NCBI GenBank assembly: GCA_029215795.1 | Contig: JARDYH010000007.1 | Location: 73,853,763 to 73,917,762, forward strand | DNA length: 64,000 bases | Direction: 5' to 3' | Source: Anniella stebbinsi | Taxonomy: Eukaryota > Chordata > Lepidosauria > Squamata > Anniellidae | In this document: positions 1 to 8,385 of the stretch, piece after piece | Numbering within the stretch: the stretch's first letter is position 1 | How the letters are laid out: every line of letters begins with the position of its first letter | Position numbers and translations under genes: made by a program | Notes under the pieces: model-generated | Seen by the model: only the letters and a program-made list of their open reading frames with translations | The model's database searches: none | What the model was told of the DNA's origin: nothing

Positions 1-203
1 GCCTGATCCAGCTGAAGTACTTTGAAACATCATTGATTCTGAACAGGGTGGGATGGGTGGGGGAGGATCAGGACCTCTACATGCCAGAGGTGGTGGTGTG
101 CCAATGGGACCTATTCTTCCAATCACTATTTGTAGTGCAAGGGGTGATTTTCATTGGGGATGCAAATGGAGAGGAAATGGTTAAACCTCATCTCACCATA
201 CAT
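1..203. other. Unannotated sequence, no gene seen
   Basis: No exon-like open frame or recognised repeat is visible. It ends with CCATACAT at 196-203, the left target duplication of the adjacent element. Confidence 0.4.
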
Positions 204-523
204 TAGGCTGACCATATGAAAAGGAGGACAGGGCTCATGTAACTTTAACAGTTGTAGAGAAAAGGAGATTTCAGCCAGTGTCATTTGTATGCAATTAGTT
301 CCTGGTGAAATTCCCTCTTCAACACAACAGTTAAAGTTGCAGGGGCCCTGCCTTCTTTTGTATATGGTCACTCTAGTATAGTGCCTGCAACTTTAACTGT
401 TGTGATGAAGAGGGAATTTCACCAGGGACTAACTGCATACAAATGACACTGGCTGAAATTCCCTTTTCTCTACAACTGTTAAAGTTACATGAGCCCTGTC
501 CTCCTTTTCATATGGTCAGCCTA
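204..523. mobile_element. Fold-back hAT-like MITE, 320 bp, with 8-bp target duplication
   Basis: The element begins TAGGCTGACCATATGAAAAGG and ends with the reverse complement of that sequence, so the two halves are inverted copies of each other. CCATACAT occurs directly before (196-203) and directly after (524-531) it, a perfect 8-bp target-site duplication as made by hAT transposases. There is no transposase ORF, so it would have to be moved in trans. Copies of the family recur at 7568, 27062, 28204, 40751, 46026, 51693, 55592 and 56050. The hAT assignment rests on duplication length and terminal repeats, not on a database match. Confidence 0.85.
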
Positions 524-531
524 CCATACAT

Positions 532-1180
532 GGGAGTCCAAACTAAAATCATCCCCTGCACCTAGAGTTATCTATTTGAAAATACCCTGACTGAGTTGCT
601 AAACCTACATTAAAAGTAATGTCTAGTTCTGCCCCGTGTTCCGTAGTATCATTCTCTGGACACTGAAGACACATTAAATAATCCGAAACAGGGAACAAAA
701 TACCCCCAAGATGATCACTTGGTGGCCATTACAATATAGTGGGGATTCCGCCTCTACGGTGCTCTTTTCTACTCATCCTTTTCTCTCTGCTCAGTTTTTC
801 AATCAGACATGTCTCTCTGTCCTGCATTTGGAATCTGTGACACTCTGCTTTACTAGACATGATGAAATAACATAAGCGAACCCCCAAAATCTGTCTGCCA
901 AATCTCTGCTCCTGCTGTAATAATTCTAAATTCTCCAGATCCTGGGATACAGGGCTTCTCTCTCTCTATATATTTTTAAATCACGCTGCCTTACTGTGGC
1001 TCTCTGCATCCACTTTCTTTCTTGGATGTGCTCAGCAGCACTATGTGGGCGGCCGTGTGGTTTGAAATCGAATACTTCCTCTGCCTGCTTGCTTCAAGTG
1101 CTCAATTGACTTTACTATGTTGACAGATTTATGTACAAAATATTTATTGCATTGTAACAGCTTAAGTTGAGGTTTTAACT
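532..1180. other. Unannotated sequence, no gene seen
   Basis: Ordinary AT-rich sequence with a short CT/TA microsatellite near 957-978. No exon-like frame with plausible splice sites and no RNA gene is seen. Confidence 0.4.
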
Positions 1181-1189
1181 GACTTTGTG

Positions 1190-1360
1190 GCCAGGCTTAA
1201 AAGTTTAAAATGTTTTAAATATCAGCTGTTTTATATTTTATGGTTTTAAATTTTGTATATTGACTTTATAAATATTCAATCTTTTAATTTTTGTAAACCG
1301 CCCAAAGAGCTTCGGCTATGGGGCAGTATATAAATGTAAATAATAATAATAATAATAATT
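1190..1360 (+). repeat. CR1/L2-type LINE 3' tail fragment
   Basis: The stretch 1293-1340 (TTTTTGTAAACCGCCCAAAG, then AGCTTCGGCTATGGGGCAGT) closely matches the 3' end of the long LINE at 12335-12385 and is followed by an (AAT)n tail. It is therefore a strongly 5'-truncated copy of the same LINE group. Confidence 0.7.
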
Positions 1361-1814
1361 TAAAAAAAAACAAGTCACAAAGAGGCCAAATGTGTTTCAA
1401 CTAGGGGTGTGCACGGACCCCCCGGATCGGATCGGGACCCGGATCGGGACCTCCAATTTTGTCCCGGACCGGTTCGGACAAAATCGGAGGCCCCCCGGAC
1501 CGGATCGAGTCCGATCCCGACCCAAAAATCATAAATTTTTGGATCGGCCGCCATTTTTTTCCCCATAGACTTGCATTGCAATGCAAGTCTATGAGGAAAA
1601 AATGGCGGCGGGTGGGTGAGGGGGGGCCTAAATCCCTCCCCCCCCGGGGCCGTCCGCTGTGGATGGCCCCGGCAGGTAAGCCCCCTCCCCCGCGCTCCCT
1701 ACCCCCCCTGGGGCCGTCCGCTTCCATCCGCTGGCGCCCGCGGGTGCCAGCGGATAGAAGCGGACGGCTCCGGGGGGGGTAAGCCCCCTTCCCCGCCACT
1801 GCTTACCTTCTTGG

Positions 1815-3869
1815 TAGGGATGTGCACTGGATCGGACCCGATCCACGATCCGAGTCCGGTCCAGTGGGAAATCGGATAAATTATCCGATTTCCGATCCCG
1901 CAGCTGGATCGGCCGATCCAGTCCGAACCGGTCCGAAAAAGCTCCGAACCGGTTCGGCGGATCGGCGGATCGGCGGGCGCCCACTGGCGCCCACCGCCGC
2001 TTCCATTGGCGGGCGCCAGCGGGCGCCCGCCGATGAAAGTGGACAGCGGGGGGGGGGGGGAGGAGGGGGGCACTTACCTTCTCGGCCCGGTGGCTCCCGT
2101 CCGGCGCCGGAGCCTACTACTACTAGCAGGCTCCGCGGCCTGCTCTAGGGTGGCGCGCCGGGTGATGTCATCACCCGGCGCGCTACTCTAGAGCAGGCCG
2201 CGGAGCCTGCTGGTAGTAGTAGGCGCCGGCGCCGGACGGGAGCCACCGGGCCGGGAAGGTAAGGAGGGGGTGCGTGGAGGGGAGGAGGGGGCGCGCGGAG
2301 GGGGGAGGGGGGCCCTTACCTTTCCGGCCCGGCGGCTCCCGTCCGGCGCCGGCGCCTACTATTCCCAGCAGGCTCCGCGGCCTGCTCTAGGATGGCGCGC
2401 CGGGTGATGTCATCACCCGGCGCGCTACTCTAGAGCAGGCCGCGGAGCCTGCTGGAAGTAGTAGGCGCCGGCGCCGGACGGGAGCCGCCGGGCCGGAAAG
2501 GTAAGGAGGGGGTGCGTGGAGGGGAGGAGGGGGCGCACGGAGGGGGGAGGGGGGCCCTTACCTTTCCGGCCCGGCGGCTCCCGTCCGGCGCCGGCGCCTA
2601 CTATTCCCAGCAGGCTCCGCGGCCTGCTCTAGGATGGCGCGCCGGGTGATGTCATCACCCGGCGCGCTACTCTAGAGCAGGCCGCGGAGCCTGCTGGAAG
2701 TAGTAGGCGCCGGCGCCGGACGGGAGCCGCCGGGCCGGAAAGGTAAGGAGGGGGTGCGTGGAGGGGAGGAGGGGGCGCGCGGAGGGGGGAGGGGGGCCCT
2801 TACCTTTCCGGCCCGGCGGCTCCCGTCCGGCGCCGGCGCCTACTACTCCCAGCAGGCTCCGCGGCCTGCTCTAGGATGGCGCGCCGGGTGATGTCATCAC
2901 CCGGTGCGCTACTCTAGAGCAGGCCGCGGAGCCTGCTGGAAGTAGTAGGCGCCGGCGCCGGACGGGAGCCGCCGGGCCGGAAAGGTAAGGAGGGGGTGCG
3001 TGGAGGGGAGGAGGGGGCGTGCGGAGGGGGGAGGGGGGCCCTTACCTTTCCGGCCCGGCGGCTCCCGTCCGGCGCCGGCGCCTACTACTCCCAGCAGGCT
3101 CCGCGGCCTGCTCTAGGATGGCGCGCCGGGTGATGTCATCACCCGGCGCGCTACTCTAGAGCAGGCCGCGGAGCCTGCTGGAAGTAGTAGGCGCCGGCGC
3201 CGGACGGGAGCCGCCGGGCCGGAAAGGTAAGGAGGGGGTGCGTGGAGGGGAGGAGGGGGCGCGCGGAGGGGGGAGGGGGGAGGGGGGCCCTTACCTGCCC
3301 GGCCCGGCGGCTCCCGTCCGGCGCCGGCGCCTACTACTACCAGCAGGCTCCGCGGCCTGCTCCAGGGTGGCGCGCCGGGTGATGTCATCACCCGGCGCGC
3401 TACTTGAGAGTAGGCCGCGGAGCCCGCTGGTAGTAGCCGCCGGCGCCGGACGTGCCGAGAAGGTAAGTGGCGGGGAAGGGGGCTTACCCCCCCCCCCCGG
3501 AGCCGTCCGCTTCTATCCGCTGGCGCCCGCGGGCGCCAGCGGATGGAAGCAGGCGGCCCCAGGGGGGGTAGGGAGCGCGGGGGAGGGGGTTTACCTGCCG
3601 GGGCCGTCCACAGCGGACGGCCCCGGGGGGGGGAGGGAGTTAGGCCCCCCCTTACCCACCCGCCGCCATTTTTTCCTCATAGACTTGCATTGCAATGCAA
3701 GTCTATGGGGAAAAAAATGGCGGCCGATCCAAAAATGTACGATTTTTGGGTCGGGATCGGACTCGATCCGGTCCGGGGGGCCTCCGATTTTGTCCGAACC
3801 GGTCCGGGACAAAATTGGAGGTCCCGATCCGGGTCCCGATCCGATCCGGGGGGTCCGTGCACACCCCTA
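1815..3869 (-). mobile_element. Nested hAT-like transposon of the same family, opposite orientation
   Basis: This is a complete element inside the outer one. Its + strand left end (TAGGGATGTGCAC) corresponds to the outer element's right end and its right end (GTGCACACCCCTA) to the outer left end, so it lies in reverse. CTTCTTGG is duplicated directly outside it (1807-1814 and 3870-3877), a perfect 8-bp duplication. The neighbouring copy shows the uninterrupted target as CTTACCTTCTCGGCCCGTCC near 5004-5023. It carries six palindromic ~242-bp units, more than either relative, and no coding sequence. Confidence 0.87.
2080..3470. repeat. Tandem array of six ~242-bp palindromic units
   Basis: The core GTGATGTCATCAC occurs at 2162, 2404, 2646, 2888, 3130 and 3379: spacings 242, 242, 242, 242 and 249. 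Each unit is an imperfect palindrome with arms of roughly 95 bp around that core, built from GGCGCCGGCGCC, GGCTCCGCGGCC and GGCGCGCC blocks. Each unit is bounded by CTTACCTT on one side and AAGGTAAG on the other. Neighbouring units are nearly identical, which points to recent amplification or homogenisation. Such arms should form cruciforms or hairpins and may be misassembled. Confidence 0.9.
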
Positions 3870-4543
3870 CTTCTTGGCCCATCCGCTCCCGTCCGGCGCC
3901 GGCGGCTACTACCAGCGGGCTCCGCGGCCTACTCTCGAGTAGCGCGCCGGGTGATGACATCACCCGGCGCGCCACCCTAGAGCAAGCCGCGGAGCCTGCT
4001 GGTAGTAGTAGTCGCCGGCGCCGGACGGGAGCGGCCGGGCCGGGAAAGTAAGGGCCCCCCTCCCCCCCCTCCGCGCGCCCCCTCCTCCCCTCCACGCACC
4101 CCCTGCTTACCTTCTCGGCCCGTCCGCTCCCGTCCGGCGCCGGCGGCTACTACCAGCGGGCTCCACGGCCTGCTCTAGAGTAGCGCGCCGGGTGATGACA
4201 TCACCCGGCGCGCCACCCTGGAGCAGGCCGCGGAACCCGCTGGTAGTAGCTGCTAGTGCCGGACGGGAGCGGACGGGCCGAGAAGGTAAGCGCCCCCCTC
4301 CTCCCCCCCCGCTGTCCACTTTCATCGGCGGGCGCCCGCTGGCGCCCGCCAATGGAAGCAGCGGTGGGCGCCAGTGGGTACCCGCCGATCCGCCGATCCG
4401 CCGAACCAGTTCGGAGCCTTTTCGGACCGGTTCGGATTGGATCGGCCGATCCAGCTGCGGGATCGGAAATCGGATAATTTATCCGATTTCCCACTGGACC
4501 GGACTCGGATCGTGGATCGGGTCCGATCCAGTGCACATCCCTA

Positions 4544-4604
4544 GTTTCAACAATTTTGTCTTCCTCAGTGGCCTACATAGACTCAATAAAAAGATAAAGA
4601 AAAG
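4544..4604 (+). repeat. Right half of an older repeat split by the outer transposon
   Basis: GCCAAATGTGTTTCAAC left of the outer element (ending 1401) and AATTTTGTCTTCCTCAGTGG right of it (from 4552) line up with the continuous sequence 58375-58409 (CCAAATGTGTTTCGAC, then TGTCTTCCTCAGTGG after a short gap). The transposon therefore landed in a copy of that older repeat. Confidence 0.6.
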
Positions 4605-6178
4605 TAGGGGTGTGCACGGACCCCCCGGATCGGATCGGGACCCGGATCGGGACCTCCAATTTTGTCCCGGACCGGTTCGGACAAAATCGGAGGCCCCCCG
4701 GACCGGATCGAGTCCGATCCCGACCCAAAAATCGTAAATTTTTGGATCGGCCGCCATTTTTTTCCCCATAGACTTGCATTGCAATGCAAGTCTATGAGGA
4801 AAAAATGGCGGCGGGTGGCTGAGGGGGGGCCTAACTCCCTCCCCCCCCGGGGCCGTCCGATGTTGACGGCCCCGGCAGGTAAGCCCCCTCCCCCGCGCTC
4901 CCTACCCCCCTGGGGCCGCCCGCTTCCATCCGCTGGCGCCCGCGGGCGCCAGCGGATAGAAGCGGACGGCTCCGGGGGGGGTAAGCCCCCTTCCCCGCCA
5001 CTGCTTACCTTCTCGGCCCGTCCGCTCCCGTCCGGCGCCGGCGGCTACTACCAGCGGGCTCCGCGGCCTACTCTCGAGTAGCGCGCCGGGTGATGACATC
5101 ACCCGGCGCGCCACCCTGGAGTAGGCCGCGGAGCCTGCTGGTAGTAGTAGGCGCCGGCGACAGGACGGGAGCCGCCGGGACGGGAAGGTAAGGGCCCCCC
5201 TCCCCCCTCCGCGCGCGCCCCCTCCTCCCCTCCACGCACCCCCTGCTTACCTTCCCAGCCCGGCGGCTCCCGTCCGGCGCCGGCGCCTACTACTACCAGC
5301 AGGCTCCGCGGCCTGCTCTAGAGTAGCGCGCCGGTGATGACATCACCCGGCGCGCCACCCTAGAGCAGGCCGCGGAGCCTGCTGGTAGTAGTAGGCGCCG
5401 GCGCCGGGACGGGAGCCGCCGGGACGGGAAGGTAAGGGCCCCCCTCCCCCCTCCGCGCGCCCCCTCCTCCCCTCCACGCACCCCCTGCTTACCTTCCCGG
5501 CCCGGCGGCTCCCGGCCGGCGCCGGCGCCTACTACTACCAGCAGGCTCCGCGGCCTACTCTAGAGTAGCGCGCCGGGTGATGACATCACCCGGCGCGCCA
5601 CCCTAGAGCAGGCCGCGGAGCCTGCTGGTAGTAGTAGGCGCCGGGACGGGAGCCGCCGGGACGGGAAGGTAAGGGCCCCCCTCCCCCCTCCGCGCGCCCC
5701 CTCCGCACGCCCCCTCCTCCCCTCCACGCACCCCCTGCTTACCTTGTCGGCCCGTCCGCTCCCGTCCGGGGCCGGCGGCTACCACCAGCAGGCTCCGCAG
5801 CCTGCTCTAGAGTAGCGCGCCGGGTGATGACATCACCCGGCGCGGCACCCTAGAGCAGGCCGCGGAGCCCGCTGGTAGTAGCTGCTAGTGCCGGACGGGA
5901 GCGGACGGGCCGAGAAGGTAAGCGCCCCCCTCCTCCCCCTCCCCCACTGTCCACTTTCATTGGTGGGCGCCCGCTGGCGCCCGCCAATGGAAGCGGCGGT
6001 GGGCGCCAGTGGGCGCCCGCCGATCCGCCGATCCGCCGAACCGGTTCGGAGCCTTTTCGGACCGGTTCGGATTGGATCGGCCGATCCAGCTGCGGGATCG
6101 GAAATCGGATAATTTATCCGATTTCCCACTGGACCGGACTCGGATCGTGGATCGGGTCCGATCCAGTGCACATCCCTA
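4605..6178 (+). mobile_element. Third GC-rich hAT-like transposon of the same family
   Basis: It starts TAGGGGTGTGCACGGACC and ends GTGCACATCCCTA, in the same orientation as the outer element at 1402. The flanks AAGAAAAG (4597-4604) and AAGAAATG (6179-6186) match at 7 of 8 positions and are most simply an 8-bp target duplication with one later change. It contains four palindromic units, in the orientation with core GTGATGACATCAC (5090, 5334, 5577, 5824). No transposase is present. Confidence 0.82.
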
Positions 6179-6861
6179 AAGAAATGTAAATACAAATAAT
6201 GACATAATATCTGTATATGTTTTGTTATGTTATCAAAGCTATTTTAACCAAATTAAAACTTACCCTTTTTGTTTAAGCCTTGATTTAAATGGAGGATGGG
6301 TATTGTAATTATTTGCTTGGTCACTCTCTGTGAACTAGCAAAGAGAAATTTATTTATTTATTTAGAAAAAGATCTATATATTATAATTAAATTTGAAGTT
6401 TTCAAACTGACATTTTTTGAAAAAAGAAAATATTATTCATAACTTACTGACATAAATTTAAGACACCCACGCTGGGAAAATTACTCCCGCAATGGAACCA
6501 AGTTGTTATCACTGGTGCCATTTATTTACATTGTTTACTGAGACAGTGCCATCTGGTGGCATAATTATAGTGCAATGCCAAGATTACATGCTACATTATC
6601 TCTGAGTTTTTTAAACCTGCAGTTTCCAGGGGCTAGCAAGGGAGGGGTCCGGATGTTGACGACATTGTCAAATGAACCTTCAAACTTCCACAAGTGGCCA
6701 ATCATGAGCATGCTATAAACCACTTGTTTAAAGAAACTCACAGTCATATGGCAATTGCAGATGCATTTCCTCTAGCATCCTTTTGCAAATATCACAACAC
6801 TCTGGCTTCAACGTTTTCTTTCTACGTTCATCTTTTCCTTCTCGTTCTTTCTGTTTCCTAG
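6179..6861. other. Upstream flank or first intron of the Siglec-like gene
   Basis: AT-rich sequence with no recognised repeat. It ends in a long pyrimidine tract (about 6805-6859) and TAG, a strong splice-acceptor-like signal at 6860-6861. The exon with the start codon may therefore begin at 6862 and be preceded by a non-coding first exon that I cannot identify. Confidence 0.35.
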
Positions 6862-6918
6862 GATCCTACAGCTGACAGTGGAGCTACTGAAGTTTCAGGG
6901 AGCAGAAGAAAAGAGAAG

Positions 6919-6979
6919 ATGGTCCATCCTCTTGAGGTCCTGATTCTTGGCCTGGTTCCAGCGTGCCTGCTTTGGGAGG
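6919..6979 (+). CDS. Siglec-like exon 1: start codon and signal peptide
   Basis: The ATG at 6919 lies in a good context (AAG before it, G after). It opens MVHPLEVLILGLVPACLLWE, a short polar start followed by a hydrophobic core, as expected for a secretory signal peptide. The exon ends at 6979 with one base of a glycine codon, followed by the donor GTAAGG. Phase 1 matches the next exon. Cleavage probably falls near the Gly-Val-Gln junction. Confidence 0.85.
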
Positions 6980-8329
6980 GTAAGGACTAGGAGCAGGCTG
7001 AGGGGACAGAGCTATGGGAGCAACACACTGTCTGCTCCCTGGATTCTCCAGACATTTCCAGTAATGGCGTGGGGTGAGGAGGGGACTGGTGTTCTCTACC
7101 TGGATGGTTGAGTTTCATGTCTTCTCCTCTTTGCAGGTGTGCAATGCGATCTAAAGAAGTACAACCTGACTGCCCCTCCTGCTGTGTCAGTACCAGAGGG
7201 GCTCTGTGTCATCATCCCCTGCAGTTTCACTTACGATTCAGACGATGCCTTCAGCACTGCCACATTGTATGGATATTGGTACGAAGGAGAGAAGAATCAA
7301 AATGATCCTGCAGTGGCCACCAATGATGAGGGAAAAGAGATTGCAAACTTCGCTCTCAATCGCTTTCATCTCTCTGGGGATCTGGAACAGGGAGACTGTT
7401 CCCTCACTATCACCAATGCCCGAGAAAGTGATAAAAAGAAGTACTATTTCAGAATAAAGAAAGAGCCAAGAGCAAAATATAGTTACAAACTTTATGCCGA
7501 ACCCTTTGTGAACGTAACAGGTGAGTGCTTGCGAGGGGTTCTCCTGAGCCCTTGGGTTGGGCTATTATAGGGTGACCAGATAAAATCCAGGTCAGGGCTT
7601 ATGTAACTTTAACAGTTGTAGAGAAAAGGGAATTTCAGCCAGTGTCATTTGTATGCAATTAGTTCCTGGTGATATTCCCTCTTCATCACAACAGTTAAAG
7701 GTGCAGGCATTATACGAGAGTGACCATACACAAAAGACGGCAGGGCCCCTGCAACTTTAACTGGTGTCATTTGTCTTCAAATGGTGAGTGAGGAGCCTCA
7801 ACTGGGCCATATCCTGATCATAGGAAGTGGGTTAAGCTAGCGGCCCTGCCACCTTTTTATTTTCGTGGTCCCATCTTGAAGACTGGAGTTGCAAATGAAT
7901 CTCAGGGATTCAATCTAGATTTAATCATACTTAGAGGAGATCTAAGCCATCAACCTGCAGGAGAGGGAGGCCTGCTGCCAGAGGAGGAGAGGAGTGCGCC
8001 TGCCTGCCTGCCTGCCTCCTGGTCTTCGCTGCTGCCACCACCACCACCACCCTCCAGAGGATTTCAGCCTGGCAGACTGCCACTCCCTGCAGGACCAGGC
8101 TCCCAGGTACTGAGCCAGCTGCTGTAGACAATTACATCAGTCCCCCTCCCTTCCTGGGAGGGATATTTAAGCTGCTGGCTGAAGGGGCCTGGGAAAGCCA
8201 TCAACCTGCAGGAGAGGGAGGCCTGCTGCCAGGGGAGGGGAGGGGAGGGGAGGGGAGGGGAGGGGAGGGGAGGGGAGGGGAGGGGAGGGGAGGAGAGGAG
8301 AGGAGAGGAGAGGAGAGGAGAGGAATGTG

Positions 8330-8385
<56 letters not shown>

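Larger units (their letters stand above)
1402..4543 (+). mobile_element. Outer GC-rich hAT-like non-autonomous transposon, interrupted by an inverted relative
   Basis: The left end reads TAGGGGTGTGCAC and the right end GTGCACATCCCTA, imperfect 13-bp terminal inverted repeats. GTTTCAAC lies immediately outside both ends (1394-1401 and 4544-4551), a perfect 8-bp target duplication, which is the hAT signature. Without the nested insertion (1815-3877) the element is about 1.08 kb: a GATCGG-rich left subterminal region, the inverted motif CTTGCATTGCAATGCAAG near 1569-1586, two palindromic ~242-bp units (cores at 3951 and 4192), and a right subterminal region rich in CCGATCC. No transposase is encoded. 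Open frames here reflect the GC-rich composition, not genes. Confidence 0.85.

Noticed and set aside
1401..6195. Many overlapping proline/arginine/glycine-rich open frames in the GC-rich block
   Set aside because: They run in all frames, follow the transposon palindromes and show no protein family or splice logic. They are composition artefacts.
7521..7570. Extension of the V-set ORF past 7520
   Set aside because: A consensus donor (GTGAGT) sits at 7521 with the phase required by the next Ig exon. The read-through codons are intronic.
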